NCBI RefSeq assembly: GCF_005144585.1
Contig: NZ_SSMQ01000036.1
Span: 58,765 to 122,764 of the forward strand
From: Polyangium fumosum
Lineage (GTDB): Bacteria > Myxococcota_A > Polyangia > Polyangiales > Polyangiaceae
Reading direction: 5' to 3'
Length of the DNA: 64,000 bases
Part shown: one piece after another, positions 30,067-39,905 of the stretch
How the letters are laid out: every line of letters begins with the position of its first letter
Position numbering within the stretch: position 1 is the first letter of the stretch
Made by a program: the position numbers and the translations under genes
Notes under the pieces: model-generated
The model's input: only the letters and a program-made list of their open reading frames with translations
Database searches by the model: none
What the model was told of the DNA's origin: nothing

Positions 30067-31989
30067 ATGGAAACTGCGGTCCAGAAGACGCGGCTGCCGA
30101 TCATGGGCAGCGCCAAGCAGTCGAAGGTCGACGAGGCTCTCGAAGCCGAGCTTCGCGCATTCGAGGAGGCGGAGCGCGAGCGCCTCGGCATCAAGGCCGA
30201 GCGCAAGCAGTGGGTCGACACGATGCTCAACCCGCAGGTGAAGCGGAATGAGCGCGAGAACGTGACGCTCCTGATCTCGGGCCTCACGGCGGCGCAGGAC
30301 TTCCTCGTGGAAGGCGCGCTCGGCGGCCTCGGCTACAAGATCAAGAACATCGGCTGTCCGGATCAGGAAGGCCTGCAGGTCGGCAAGGAGTTCGGCAACC
30401 GCGGGCAGTGCAACCCGACGTACTTCACCGTGGGCAACCTGGTGAACTACCTGATCAAGCTGCGCGACGAGCAGGGTTTGACCAGCGAGGAGGTCATCAA
30501 GAACTACGTGTTCCTGACGGCCGGCGCGTGTGGTCCCTGCCGCTTCGGGATGTACGTGACGGAGTACCGGAAGGCGCTGCGCGACGCGGGCTTCGACGGC
30601 TTCCGGGTGATGCTGTTCCAGCAGACCGGCGGCCTGTCGCAGGCGACGGGCGACGACGTGGGCATCGACATGAACCCCGCGTTCTTCGTGGGGATCGTGA
30701 AGGGCATCGTGTGCGGCGACGTGCTGAACGCGCTCGGCTACCGCATCCGGCCCTACGAGGTGGTGCCCGGCGCGACGAACAAGGCGCTCGAAGAGGCCAA
30801 GCGCATCATCTACAAGTCGCTGCACGACCAGACGAACGTGTTCGTGGCACTCTACAAGTGCCGCAAGCTCTTCGAGGCGATCGAGGTCGACCGACTGCGG
30901 GTGCGCGCGAAGACGTCGATCATCGGCGAGTTCTGGGCGATGACGACGGAGGGCGACGGCAACTACCAGCTCCAGAAGTTTCTGGAGAGCGAAGGCGCCG
31001 AGAACGACATTCAGCTCACGACGGCGTGGCTGCTCTACAACGTGTGGGAGGTCCGGCACGACACGCAGGATCGCGAGGTGCTTCGCGGCGTGGACGAGGG
31101 GACGAACAGCCTGAAGGATCATCAGGGCGAGTTCGACGTGGCGAAGCGGATCGCGACGATGCGCCTCGCGGAAGGCGCGCTGAAGCTCGGCTTCCAGGCG
31201 TTCGCGCAGCCGATCGGCCTGCACGACTACCACCTGCCGGACATGGACCTCGTCGCGAAGGTGGCCGAGGACTACTACTCGAACGACCTGCGCGGCGGCG
31301 AAGGGCACATGGAGGTCGGCAAGCTGATCGTGAACACGGTGCGCGCAAAGGCGCACATCACGGTGAGCGTGAAGCCGTTCGGATGCATGCCGTCGTCGGG
31401 CGTCTCCGACGGCGTGCAGTCGCTGATCACCGGCAAGTACCCGGGCACGATCTTCTGCGCGGTCGAGACGAGCGGCGACGGCGCGACGAACTTCTACTCG
31501 CGCATCCAGATGTACATGTTCAAGGCGCGGATCGCGGCCGAGCAGGAGCTCGAGCGCGTGCTCGCCGAGCAAGGCGTGACGATCGACGAGGTGCGCGCGT
31601 TCCTCGACGCGAACCCGAAGTACAAGAGCGCGCTCTACTATCCGCCCCACCGCGTCGCAGGGACGGCGGCAAACCTGGTCTACGTGGTGGCGCCGCTCAT
31701 CAAGAAGTCGGCCGCGGAGCGCGCGATCGACAAGGCGAAGCACACCGCCGAGGCGCTGCGCGACGCGGCCGTGAGCGCGCCCGGGGCGATCGCCGAGGCC
31801 TACCGGAAGGCGACGGATCCCGAGACGATCGCGAAGGTCCGCGAGGACGCGTTCGTCCTCCGGGACATCGTGCGTGGCAAGGCGATGGACCGGTTCCGTC
31901 CACTCTTGCAGCAGCTCATGGGCAAGGCCGTGTTCGAGAACAACCCCGAGATCCGGACGACGACCTACGAGCCGATCGCCGCGGAGTGA
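30067..31989 (+). CDS. 2-hydroxyacyl-CoA dehydratase-like Fe-S protein (HgdB-related)
   Basis: A 640-residue cysteine-containing protein that pairs with the tandem activator upstream (25-base gap, good ribosome site GGAGGAA). Motifs include CPDQEGLQVGKEFGNRGQCNP near residue 97, TAGACGPCRFGMYVTEYRKAL near 155, FQQTGG, KPFGCMPSSGVSDGVQ near 437, and TSGDGATNFYSRIQMYMFKA near 470. These match the HgdB/DUF2229-associated family, which binds iron-sulfur clusters. The C-terminal 100 residues are helical and charged. The pair occurs widely without a known substrate; function as an acyl-CoA dehydratase is not established. No amino acid fermentation genes are nearby. Confidence 0.82.
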   Translation: METAVQKTRLPIMGSAKQSKVDEALEAELRAFEEAERERLGIKAERKQWVDTMLNPQVKRNERENVTLLISGLTAAQDFLVEGALGGLGYKIKNIGCPDQEGLQVGKEFGNRGQCNPTYFTVGNLVNYLIKLRDEQGLTSEEVIKNYVFLTAGACGPCRFGMYVTEYRKALRDAGFDGFRVMLFQQTGGLSQATGDDVGIDMNPAFFVGIVKGIVCGDVLNALGYRIRPYEVVPGATNKALEEAKRIIYKSLHDQTNVFVALYKCRKLFEAIEVDRLRVRAKTSIIGEFWAMTTEGDGNYQLQKFLESEGAENDIQLTTAWLLYNVWEVRHDTQDREVLRGVDEGTNSLKDHQGEFDVAKRIATMRLAEGALKLGFQAFAQPIGLHDYHLPDMDLVAKVAEDYYSNDLRGGEGHMEVGKLIVNTVRAKAHITVSVKPFGCMPSSGVSDGVQSLITGKYPGTIFCAVETSGDGATNFYSRIQMYMFKARIAAEQELERVLAEQGVTIDEVRAFLDANPKYKSALYYPPHRVAGTAANLVYVVAPLIKKSAAERAIDKAKHTAEALRDAAVSAPGAIAEAYRKATDPETIAKVREDAFVLRDIVRGKAMDRFRPLLQQLMGKAVFENNPEIRTTTYEPIAAE

Positions 31990-32045
31990 TCGACCCCTCG
32001 CTCCTCCTGTCTTGACCACCGCGTGACCCCCTGCGACCGTGGGGC

Positions 32046-32870
32046 ATGGCTCCGGAAGAAGAGAAGACGACCCTGACCGTGGGCGTCGTGCTCACGTCGG
32101 ATCCAGAGGGGTCACGCGCGTCGCTCGCATCGTTCTGCAAAGCGCTCTCGGACGCGACGGGCTTCGAGGTGAACGGCCTCGGAGGCTGGAACTACAACAC
32201 GCTGCTCGAAGCCCTGGAGACGGGCGAGGTCGATCTCGCCTGGTTGCCGCCGCTCGTGGCGATGCGCGCGACGAGCCGCGCGCGCGTGATGCCGATCGTG
32301 CTGCCCGTGCGAAACGGGGCGTCGTCGTACAGGACGGCGCTGTACGCGCCGCAGAGCTCGCCGATCCGCGAGATCAGCGATCTCCAGGGGCTCCGCGCGG
32401 CGTGGGTCGATCGGCAGAGCGCCGCCGGGTACATCGTGCTCCGGGCGCACCTTCGCTCGCTCGGGGTGGACCTCGATCGCGCCTTCCGCGAGAACCTCTT
32501 CTTCGGCTCGCACGGCGAGGTGGCGCGCGCGGTGCTCCAGGGCTCCGCGGACGTGGGCGCGACGTTCGTGCACGTGGAGCCGGATCCGAGCCATCCACGC
32601 GGCGAGCGCGTGGTGCGCGCTGGATGGGAAGCCGCAGACGTGCACGTGATCACGTGCGCAGGGCCGATCCCGGCGGACGTGATGGCCGCGAGCGTGCGCG
32701 TGCCGGTGGCGACGATGCGCAAGGTGCAGCGGGCGCTCGTGGGCAGCGGGGACGACGAGCTCGGTCGGGCCGCGCGAACGCTGTTCGGCGCGGAGGGGTT
32801 CGTCGTGGCGTTGAGCGAGCACCTGGATCCGCTCGCGAAGCTCATCGCGAAGCAGGAGTCCGAGGGCTAA
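32046..32870 (+). CDS. PhnD-like substrate-binding fold protein without signal peptide
   Basis: A 274-residue protein of the phosphate/phosphonate-binding (PhnD-like) periplasmic-binding fold: VGVVLTSDPEGS at the start, LLEALETGEVDLAWLPPLVA near residue 60, DLQGLRAAWVDRQSAAGYIV near 115 and GSADVGATFVHV near 170. It has no signal peptide, no lipobox and no ABC transporter genes beside it, so it probably works in the cytoplasm as a ligand sensor or remains orphaned. ATG at 32046 is the only reasonable start. Its 3' end overlaps the convergent thioredoxin-like gene by 4 bases. Confidence 0.78.
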   Translation: MAPEEEKTTLTVGVVLTSDPEGSRASLASFCKALSDATGFEVNGLGGWNYNTLLEALETGEVDLAWLPPLVAMRATSRARVMPIVLPVRNGASSYRTALYAPQSSPIREISDLQGLRAAWVDRQSAAGYIVLRAHLRSLGVDLDRAFRENLFFGSHGEVARAVLQGSADVGATFVHVEPDPSHPRGERVVRAGWEAADVHVITCAGPIPADVMAASVRVPVATMRKVQRALVGSGDDELGRAARTLFGAEGFVVALSEHLDPLAKLIAKQESEG

Positions 32871-33415
32871 CGCGCGTTCGTCTGCGGCGCCTTTCCTCGT
32901 TCGAGGTCACGCAGGGCCGCGTCGAGGGCGTCGGCCGACGCGAGCCCGAAGTTGCGGAAGACCTCGCGGCCCTGGGGATCGAGGATGACGAGGCTCGGGA
33001 CGTGATGAAGGCCCTGGAAAGGCCCCGCGCCCTCGATCGTGGCCTCGTCGGCCATGGCGACCGGATACGGCGGATCGACGACCTTCGCGAAGGACTCGAC
33101 GAGCAGCTTGTGGTGCGGCGGTTCGAGGACGACGAGGCCGGCGTTGATGCGCGGGACGTGCCGCCGCACGAGGGTCGAGAGGAAACGCGCCTGCGCGTGG
33201 GACGAGTCGTCGTAGGTCGCGACGAACGCGATCACGGAGAAGCGGCCCGCGACGGTGTCGGTGGACAAGGTGCCGCCGTCGAGCGTCTCGTAGGAGAAGA
33301 AGACGCGCGGGCCGCGCGCGAGAGGCTGCGTGGGCGCGTCGGGCGAAGGCGTGGACGAGCACGCGATCGGCGCCGCGAGGAGGGCGAGGAGCAGCGCGTA
33401 CCTAGCGCGGATCAT
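32867..33415 (-). CDS. Thioredoxin-like lipoprotein without the CxxC pair
   Basis: A 182-residue lipoprotein: signal peptide IRARYALLLALLAAPIAC with a lipobox-like end. The mature part follows a thioredoxin/TlpA-type fold: FSVIAFVATYDDSSHAQARFLSTL where the active site would be (TYDDSSH in place of WCxxC), then INAGLVVLEPP, and the cis-Pro segment HHVPSLVILDPQGREV. The missing cysteines suggest a structural or binding role. It overlaps the upstream gene of the same operon by 14 bases. ATG at 33415 is set by the signal peptide. Confidence 0.75.
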   Translation of the reverse strand: MIRARYALLLALLAAPIACSSTPSPDAPTQPLARGPRVFFSYETLDGGTLSTDTVAGRFSVIAFVATYDDSSHAQARFLSTLVRRHVPRINAGLVVLEPPHHKLLVESFAKVVDPPYPVAMADEATIEGAGPFQGLHHVPSLVILDPQGREVFRNFGLASADALDAALRDLERGKAPQTNAR

Positions 33416-34046
33416 CGATCGCCTCGAAGTCGGCGTCGAAGAGGTCGGCGAACTCGCGCAGCGACGCAGGCAGCTCGCGGCCGCGACGGCGATGGGCGAG
33501 GATCGCGTGCGCGAGCTCCTCGACGACGGGGGTGAGCGGCGTGGTTTCGAGCAGGATGCCGTCGACGACGGCGCCGCTGCGAGGCGCGTCACCCTCGCTG
33601 AGGAGGCAGTCGTGCCGGGCCCAGAAAAAGCCTTCGTCGGGCAGGTAGCGGCACCAGAGAACACGAACGAAGCGGAGGTAGACAGGCTGGACGAGCGCGA
33701 CGACACGCGCGCCACCGCGCGCCATGCCCGAGAGCGCGCGAATGGGCCTGTCGCGCCACGCGGAGGTGTCGCCGAGGACGATGGCCTCCTCCATGCGCGC
33801 ACGGCGGTCGGGATCGGCCTCGACGGCGAGGAGCGGGGCATAGAGGGCGACGAGGGGAACGGACAAACCGGGCGCGTCTTCGGCGAGCGCGTCGAGCCAA
33901 GCATCGCGGGCTTCGGGCGCGAGGCCGGCATAAACGTCAGCCGCGGCGAGGGCCGCGTCGGCGTCGTTGGCGAGGGCGCCGAGCCACTCGCGCCAAGCTG
34001 CGAGGATACGAGGCTCGGGGTTTCCAGGCTCCTGCGGCTCGGTCAT
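33402..34046 (-). CDS. Hypothetical protein
   Basis: A 214-residue soluble protein, mostly alpha-helical and acidic, that I cannot place (ILAAWREWLGALANDADAAL, LSVPLVALYAPLLAVEADPDRRARM, PVVEELAHAILAHRRRGRELPASL). It lacks a signal peptide. The ATG at 34046 overlaps the stop of the DUF4911-like gene upstream, and its end overlaps the thioredoxin-like lipoprotein gene, so the three form a tightly packed operon. No function is proposed. Confidence 0.75.
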   Translation of the reverse strand: MTEPQEPGNPEPRILAAWREWLGALANDADAALAAADVYAGLAPEARDAWLDALAEDAPGLSVPLVALYAPLLAVEADPDRRARMEEAIVLGDTSAWRDRPIRALSGMARGGARVVALVQPVYLRFVRVLWCRYLPDEGFFWARHDCLLSEGDAPRSGAVVDGILLETTPLTPVVEELAHAILAHRRRGRELPASLREFADLFDADFEAIDDPR

Positions 34047-34267
34047 CGATCCCTCCCCGCTTCGACCTCGGGATGGACGCGCGCGTCGATCTCCCGCACG
34101 AGATCGTCGAGCAGCTCGACGAGATCCTTTTCGCGATCGGGCGGCACAGCCACGACGAGCTCGCCGCCTCGCTCGGCGAAGAGGGTGCCGAGGCCCTCGC
34201 TCGCTTCGAGGATGCCCTTCAAAAAAACGACATCCGCGGGGCGAACGTCGACACGACGCACGAGCAT
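34043..34267 (-). CDS. DUF4911-like small protein
   Basis: A 74-residue cytoplasmic protein: MLVRRVDVRPADVVFLKGILEASEGL, then FAERGGELVVAVPPDREKDLVELLDDL, matching the short DUF4911 family of unknown function. ATG at 34267 matches the family's usual N-terminus; ATG 34411 would add 48 Pro/Arg-rich residues. The stop overlaps the next start (ATGA). Same operon as the two genes that follow on the minus strand. Confidence 0.72.
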   Translation of the reverse strand: MLVRRVDVRPADVVFLKGILEASEGLGTLFAERGGELVVAVPPDREKDLVELLDDLVREIDARVHPEVEAGRDR

Positions 34268-34557
34268 GCCCGCCGAGACCTCGGAAATCGGGAGCGCGCG
34301 TCGCCGCCTTTCTGGACCGCCGTGGCCAGGGCTTCGCGCTGCGGAAGGCGCTTGGTCGGCGTGCGGCGTGCAGGCGCCATGGGAGGGAGGCGCCGTGTCG
34401 GGCGAGGGCATGGGACGGAACAGGTAAGCACCGCCCGAGGCCGGGATCCAGCACGGGCACCACCCACCGCGCGTGATGCGCCGGGGCGGCCTCTCCAGCA
34501 GAGGAAGCGTCGCTCCCGCCGTGCTCGTCGAGGCAAAGGCGCTAGATTCGTGCCGCC

Positions 34558-36102
34558 ATGTCGTACGGGAAAGACGATCGGGTTGCCGAAGTCGCTTGCG
34601 ATCCGCGGAGCCGGGACGGGAAGCCCGGGTGGGAGGACGAACCCGGGCGCGTGCACGCGTTCGGCGCCCCCGCCCGCGTGCCCCGGAAAACCGAGGAAGA
34701 AGAGGACGACGACATGGATCTGCCGCCGCTCGACACGGACCCCGACGGCGGGGACGACGAGGCCACAGGCGGCGATTTCGACGACGCGCTGCCGGATCTA
34801 CGCGACGACGGGGGAGATCCGCTCGACGACGCGAACGCCCAGGATCTCGACGTGGGGCTCGACGTCGAGGACGACGCGGACGCGGCAGCGGGCGACGACG
34901 CGGAGGAAGGCGTCGACGTCGGCGCGCTCGACGAGGACCTGGCGACGCTCGACAGCGAGGAGAGCGCGGTCGGTGATGATCGGGACGAAGGCGCGTACGG
35001 CGACGACGACGCGGCGGATCTGGAGTTCGACGCGACCCAGGACGACGGCGGCGCGGAAGGGACGGGCGAGAGCGCGGAGAACGACATCGACGAGTCGGCG
35101 CTGCCGGAGCTCGACGAGAGCGCGAACGACGAGGCCGACGACGACGCGCTCGCCGACGAGCTGCTCGAAGAAGCGGCGCGTGAGAAGTTGCCGCCGTGGG
35201 CGCCGAGCCGGTTCGTGGTGCTCGAAGGCGCCGGCGCGCCCGTGCCATGCACCGCGGTGACGGTGTGCGGGGGGCGCGTGCTCGCCGCAGGGGACGTGGT
35301 GCTCGTGGTGGACGAGGGCGCGCACGCAGCGCGGCAAACAGGGCTCGATACGCCGAGCACGGCTGTCGTCGCGACGGACGAAGTGACGGTGGTGGCATCG
35401 GCGCGCGGCGGGCTGCTCGTGAGCCGCGATGGATGCGCGTCGGCGACGCCGGTCGCAGGGTTCCGATCGGGGAAGGGCCCCGTGGAGCTCGCGGCGACGC
35501 CGGGGCGGATCTGGGCCCTGCACGAGGGATCGCTCTGGTCGATGACGGGTCGCGAAGGGACGCCGGTGCTCGCGCGGGAGGGCGGGGTGCGGGCGATCAA
35601 GGCCGCGGGCGGTACACTCGTGGTGTTGGCGACGCGGCCCGACGGCGCGGCGATCGAGCGGCTGCGCGGCGATGACGAGGCCTGGCAAAGGGCGCCGCTC
35701 GAAGGCGCGGCGGCCGATCTCGCGGCGCGGGCTCCGAGGCCTGACCTGGCCGTCGCGACGGCGGGGAAGCGCGTGGCGATCGTGTCGCCGCGCGGGCTGC
35801 TCCTGTCGAACGACGGTGGGCATTCGTTCGAGTCGATCGATCTGCACGACGTGCTCGGCGCGTGCTTCGCGGGCGACGAGGAGGATGCGCCGCTCTACGC
35901 GCTGGTGGCGCCGAGGGGCGCCGCGACGTCATACGTGGTGCGCGTGGGCGAAGACGGCGACGTGTCGCGTGTCGCGGAGCTACGCGGGCAAGACGGCACG
36001 GGCCTCGGCGAGGCGTCGATCGCTTGGGACGGCGCGCGCGAGCTCGTCTGGATCGCGAGCCGCCTCGGGCTCGTCGCGCTCGGCCCGGCGCGGCCGCACT
36101 GA
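34558..36102 (+). CDS. Acidic protein with BNR/propeller-like C-terminal region
   Basis: A 514-residue protein. Residues about 45-215 are extremely rich in Asp and Glu (EEEEDDDMDLPP, DDADAAAGDDAEEG) and should be disordered. Residues about 220-514 form a repeated beta pattern with short Asp-box/BNR motifs (VSRDGCAS, LSNDGGHSFESI), as in Ycf48-like or sialidase-type propellers. There is no signal peptide or membrane segment, so it may be cytoplasmic, or exported by a route not visible. ATG at 34558 is the first start. Convergent with aspartokinase, 9 bases apart. Function unknown. Confidence 0.78.
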   Translation: MSYGKDDRVAEVACDPRSRDGKPGWEDEPGRVHAFGAPARVPRKTEEEEDDDMDLPPLDTDPDGGDDEATGGDFDDALPDLRDDGGDPLDDANAQDLDVGLDVEDDADAAAGDDAEEGVDVGALDEDLATLDSEESAVGDDRDEGAYGDDDAADLEFDATQDDGGAEGTGESAENDIDESALPELDESANDEADDDALADELLEEAAREKLPPWAPSRFVVLEGAGAPVPCTAVTVCGGRVLAAGDVVLVVDEGAHAARQTGLDTPSTAVVATDEVTVVASARGGLLVSRDGCASATPVAGFRSGKGPVELAATPGRIWALHEGSLWSMTGREGTPVLAREGGVRAIKAAGGTLVVLATRPDGAAIERLRGDDEAWQRAPLEGAAADLAARAPRPDLAVATAGKRVAIVSPRGLLLSNDGGHSFESIDLHDVLGACFAGDEEDAPLYALVAPRGAATSYVVRVGEDGDVSRVAELRGQDGTGLGEASIAWDGARELVWIASRLGLVALGPARPH

Positions 36103-36111
36103 CAGCGGGGA

Positions 36112-37347
36112 TCAGCTCTCGACGAAGGCGTGGTGCAGCGCGCGCTGCGCCTCGGCGAGGGCGCTCGCAGGGACGACGGCGCTGAGCCGGAGCGGCGTCG
36201 CAGTGAGGGCGCTCGGGGTCGCGGAGACACCGCGGAGCGCGGCGAGGAAACGCACGAGGGGCTCGGTCGTCGCGGCCAGGCCATCCCCCACGACGCTGAC
36301 CACGGCCACGTCCTCGACGAGCGCGAGCGACGGCAAGGCGCCCGTGAGCCGCTGCTTGGCGCCGCGCCAATCGGGCACGTTGAGCAGCGACACCACGAAG
36401 CTCGCGCCGCGCTCGTTCACCGCGAGGTCCTTCAAAGGCACCTTCGCTTCGCCGGCGACACGCAGGAGATCGTCGAGCCGCGCCACGTCGGCCAGGCTTC
36501 CGAGCGCGACGTTGCCTTCGCCGACGACGGCGCGGGCGCGGAGGTCCTCGCGCGGACCGAACTTGCGCACCACGGTTTGCCGCGCCCCCTCGTCCTCCGC
36601 GTCGAACGTCGAGCGCGCATAGATCGCGATGTTCGCGCGGCGCGCCCACTCGACGGCCTGCGCGCAGAGGACCTTCGCGCCGCTCTCGGCCATCTCCTGC
36701 AGCATGGCGTGGTCCAGCTCGGGCAGGTGCTTCGCGTCGGGCACGACGCGCGGATCGGCCGAGTAGACGCCGTCGACGTCGCTGTAGATCTCGCACCGCT
36801 CGGCTTCGAGCGCGGCGGCGAGCGCGACGGCGGTGGTGTCGGAGCCGCCGCGGCCGAGGGTCGTGATCTCGCGCCGGTAGCTCATGCCCTGGTAGCCGGC
36901 GATGATCACGATCTGCCCGCGCGCGAGCTCGTCTTCGATGCGGTGCGGCCGGACCTCGATGATACGCGCGTCGAAGTGGCGGTCGTTCGTGAGGATGCCG
37001 GACTGCGAGCCGGTGAAGGAGATCGCGGCCTCGCCACGCGCCTGGATCGCGATCGAGAGCAGCGCCATGGAGACGCGCTCGCCGGTGGAGAGGAGCATGT
37101 CGAGCTCGCGGCGCGGCGGATCGGCGGCGCCTCCGGCCTGGCTCGCGACCTGCCGCGCGAGCGAGAGCAGGCCGTCGGTCGTCTTGCCCATCGCGCTCAC
37201 GACGACGACGACATCGTTTCCCGCGCGCTTCGCGGCGACGACCCGATCGGCCACACGCCCGAGCTTGTCGACGTCGGCCACCGAGGAGCCGCCGTACTTC
37301 TGGACGATGATCGGACGCCGCCTTCCGTTGGGCTCACTGCCTTGCAC
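36112..37347 (-). CDS. lysC: Aspartate kinase
   Basis: Phosphorylates aspartate in the first step of lysine, threonine and methionine synthesis. The 411-residue length matches monofunctional aspartokinase. Residues 14-260 form the kinase domain: [60 protein letters not shown] and [18 protein letters not shown]. Two ACT regulatory domains follow ([46 protein letters not shown]), the usual sites for feedback by lysine or threonine. GTG at 37347 is the start. The gene is on its own, with the large TPR gene further upstream on the same strand. Confidence 0.95.
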   Translation of the reverse strand: MQGSEPNGRRRPIIVQKYGGSSVADVDKLGRVADRVVAAKRAGNDVVVVVSAMGKTTDGLLSLARQVASQAGGAADPPRRELDMLLSTGERVSMALLSIAIQARGEAAISFTGSQSGILTNDRHFDARIIEVRPHRIEDELARGQIVIIAGYQGMSYRREITTLGRGGSDTTAVALAAALEAERCEIYSDVDGVYSADPRVVPDAKHLPELDHAMLQEMAESGAKVLCAQAVEWARRANIAIYARSTFDAEDEGARQTVVRKFGPREDLRARAVVGEGNVALGSLADVARLDDLLRVAGEAKVPLKDLAVNERGASFVVSLLNVPDWRGAKQRLTGALPSLALVEDVAVVSVVGDGLAATTEPLVRFLAALRGVSATPSALTATPLRLSAVVPASALAEAQRALHHAFVES

Positions 37348-37435
37348 GCGGTACCTCGGAGAGAAAAGGGCGCGCGAGCGCGCCTTCGTCGACCGCTAGC
37401 ACGAGTCCAACGGAAGGGGCAAACACGCGGCGAGG

Positions 37436-39772
37436 CTAGTCTTCCTCGCTCGCCGCCATCATTTCGTAAAGCTCCGCCTCCGAGGGCCGGCCCTCGGCCC
37501 GCGCCGTCTCCGCAAGCCGCTCGAGCACCGCGCGCTTTCGCGGCCAGAGCTCGCGCCGAACCTCGTCGCCGCCCTCCTCGATGCGCGCCGAGAGGAGCGC
37601 GAAGAGCTCGAGATCGCGGCCGAGCCGCGCGAGCGCGTCGGCGAGGCGGAGCGCGACCTCGTGATCGTGCGGGTTCGCGCGGAGCTTGTCGGTGAGGCGC
37701 TCGACGAGGATCTCGTCGCCCTCGTCGTCTTCTTCGTTCGTGGGCGCTTCCTCCATCGAACGAGCGGCCTCGACGGAGGGCGCGGGAGGCGTGAAGGAAG
37801 GCGCGCGCTCGGACGGCGCGATCTCTTCGACGGCGACGGGCAGAGGCGCGGCCTGGGGCGGAGGTGCGACGCGGCCGAGCTCGGTCGAGATGCGACGGAA
37901 GGCGGCTCCGATCTGGCGATCTCGCGGGCGCAGCCGGATCGCGACGCCGAGGTGGCGCTGCGCGGCCCGCAGATCCCCGCGGGCGTTCTCTTCGATGTCC
38001 GCAGCCTCGACGAGCATCGCGGCCACGGCCGCGGCACGATCGGGGTCGTCCGGAGAAACCGCCTCCGCCGCCTCACGCAGGCGAGCGAGCGCGAGCGAAG
38101 CGCCCGCGAGATCCCCGAGCTCGGCGCGCCAACGACCTTCGAGCGCGCGCGCCTCCGCGGTCTGCACGAGCCCCGGTGGGATCGCACGAACACGCGCGAT
38201 CGCGGCCGGACGATCGGACGCGTGCTCGACGAGCGCCCGCGCGAGCTCGATCTCGACCGAAGGCAAGTTGCGCCCCGCGCGCGCCGCGAGCGAGGCCGCA
38301 CGCGCGAGCAGATCCAGGGCGCGCCGTCCTTCACCCGCAGCGCGGAGCGAGAGCGCGAGCCCGAGCGCAGCCTCGGGGCTGTCGGGCGCGTACCGGAGCG
38401 ACCGCTCGAACAGCACGCGCGCCTCGGCCACGTATCCGCGTGACAGGAATGCCTCGGCCGCGCGGCTCCAGATGCGATGGCGCGCCTCGGGCCCGCGGGC
38501 CGCGGCTTCGAGGTGCTCGGCGTCGGTCCGCGCGCCCTGTGCGTCTCCCACGTCGAGCCGGGCCTCGATCCGCGCCCAGCGCGCGTCCTCCAGCATGGGC
38601 GAGCGCACGACGGCTTGATCCAGCGCATCGAGCCGTGTCGCGAGCTCCGACGAGATCCGCGCGACCTCGAGCCACACGAGCGCCGCGAGCGGCCCGAACG
38701 CCTCGGCGTGCGCGGCGCGCGCGTACGCCGCGACCGCCCCGCCTTCGTCGCCGATGGCCGCGAGCAGCGCGCCGCCGAGCAGGCCCGCGTCGATCGCCGG
38801 GATCGCGTCGACCAGCGTCGAGAGCGCGGCCTCGGCCCGCTCTCCTTCAGCGACGTCGATCCACGCGATCCGCGAGGAAATCTCGGGGTGCCGCGGCGCG
38901 CGCTCCAGCGCGAGCAGGTACCGCCGCCGCGCCTCTTCGAGGTCCCCCGAGGCCGCGATCGCATCCGCGTCCGCCGTGAGCTCGGCTTGCTCGATCGCGC
39001 GGATCGCCGCGGCCGCGAGTGCAGGCGGCGACGCGGTGGCATCCGCGCGCAAGGACAAACTCCCCTCCTCCACGGCCGGCGCTTCCCACCGCGCGCCGTG
39101 CACCGAAGGCGCGCGCGCCCCGGCCGCCGGCATCACGTGCCTGACGAGCGAGGCCACGGCGTCGGGCAGGATCACCGCGCTGCCTGCGAGGCGCCCGAAG
39201 GGCCGACAAACCTCGGCGAGCACGCGCAAAGCGAGCACATGCGGAGGCGCGCCGAGGCCCACGCCGCGCGCCCGCTCGGGCACGAGACGCACGTCTCGCT
39301 CGTTCGGCGCGATCACCAAGTCGAACGCGAGCGCCGCGCGCCCGAGCCGCATCCCGACGCGCAGCCCCAGCTCCGCCGCGACGATCCCGATCTCGGGCGT
39401 CCCTTCCCCGAGCACGCCCCGCGCGCGTGGCGCGACGAACGCCGCGAGATCCTCGGTCCTCGTCGACACGGCGAGCCGCCCGAGCACGCCACGTCGATGC
39501 CGGAACCGCGTCACGCCGCCCGTGAGATCCACCGGAAAACGCACGCTCGGCAGCGCGATCGCGAGATCGTCGACGACGAGCGGCCCTACGGCGAACGGCG
39601 CATCGAGCTCGATCGAGAGTGTCCCGCGCTGCACCGAGAGCAGCAGGATCGGCCGATCCGTCGGGCGAGGCTTCGCCTCCGCGCTGCTGCTCCCCGTCGT
39701 CGTGGGGACGCGGAGCGGCTCAGCGCGTCCGAAGGGGCGCACCCGCCCTCCCGGCCCGACACCAAAAGCCAC
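37436..39772 (-). CDS. Large TPR-repeat protein
   Basis: A 778-residue protein of mainly helical TPR-type repeats (DLEEARRRYLLALERAPRHPE, VAEARVLFERSLRYAPDSPEAALGLAL, LRAAQRHLGVAIRLRPRDRQI, LRANPHDHEVALRLADALARLGRD), spanning about residues 265-760. The N-terminal 250 residues are beta-rich with no recognised domain. No signal peptide is seen. GTG at 39772 is chosen because the ATG at 39889 lies inside the predicted terminator hairpin of the upstream mlaC-like gene and would encode a hairpin-derived extension. A scaffold or gliding/secretion-related role is possible for such proteins, but nothing in the sequence fixes it. Confidence 0.75.
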   Translation of the reverse strand: MAFGVGPGGRVRPFGRAEPLRVPTTTGSSSAEAKPRPTDRPILLLSVQRGTLSIELDAPFAVGPLVVDDLAIALPSVRFPVDLTGGVTRFRHRRGVLGRLAVSTRTEDLAAFVAPRARGVLGEGTPEIGIVAAELGLRVGMRLGRAALAFDLVIAPNERDVRLVPERARGVGLGAPPHVLALRVLAEVCRPFGRLAGSAVILPDAVASLVRHVMPAAGARAPSVHGARWEAPAVEEGSLSLRADATASPPALAAAAIRAIEQAELTADADAIAASGDLEEARRRYLLALERAPRHPEISSRIAWIDVAEGERAEAALSTLVDAIPAIDAGLLGGALLAAIGDEGGAVAAYARAAHAEAFGPLAALVWLEVARISSELATRLDALDQAVVRSPMLEDARWARIEARLDVGDAQGARTDAEHLEAAARGPEARHRIWSRAAEAFLSRGYVAEARVLFERSLRYAPDSPEAALGLALSLRAAGEGRRALDLLARAASLAARAGRNLPSVEIELARALVEHASDRPAAIARVRAIPPGLVQTAEARALEGRWRAELGDLAGASLALARLREAAEAVSPDDPDRAAAVAAMLVEAADIEENARGDLRAAQRHLGVAIRLRPRDRQIGAAFRRISTELGRVAPPPQAAPLPVAVEEIAPSERAPSFTPPAPSVEAARSMEEAPTNEEDDEGDEILVERLTDKLRANPHDHEVALRLADALARLGRDLELFALLSARIEEGGDEVRRELWPRKRAVLERLAETARAEGRPSEAELYEMMAASEED

Positions 39773-39841
39773 GCGCCGTAGCCTACCAAAGAGGCGCGTC
39801 CCACCGCGAATTTCCCGAGCGGAGAGCGACGACGACCGTTC

Positions 39842-39881
39842 GAAACGCAAACGGCCCCCGGGCTCGTTCGCCCGAGGGCCG
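39842..39881 (-). terminator. Terminator of the mlaC-like gene
   Basis: On the minus strand the stem CGGCCCTCGGGC pairs with GCCCGGGGGCCG (one G-T wobble) around a 6-base loop, followed by TTTGCGTTT. It lies 25 bases after the mlaC-like stop. Confidence 0.78.
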
Positions 39882-39905
39882 CTGGTCATGGGGGCGGAAG
39901 GCGCT

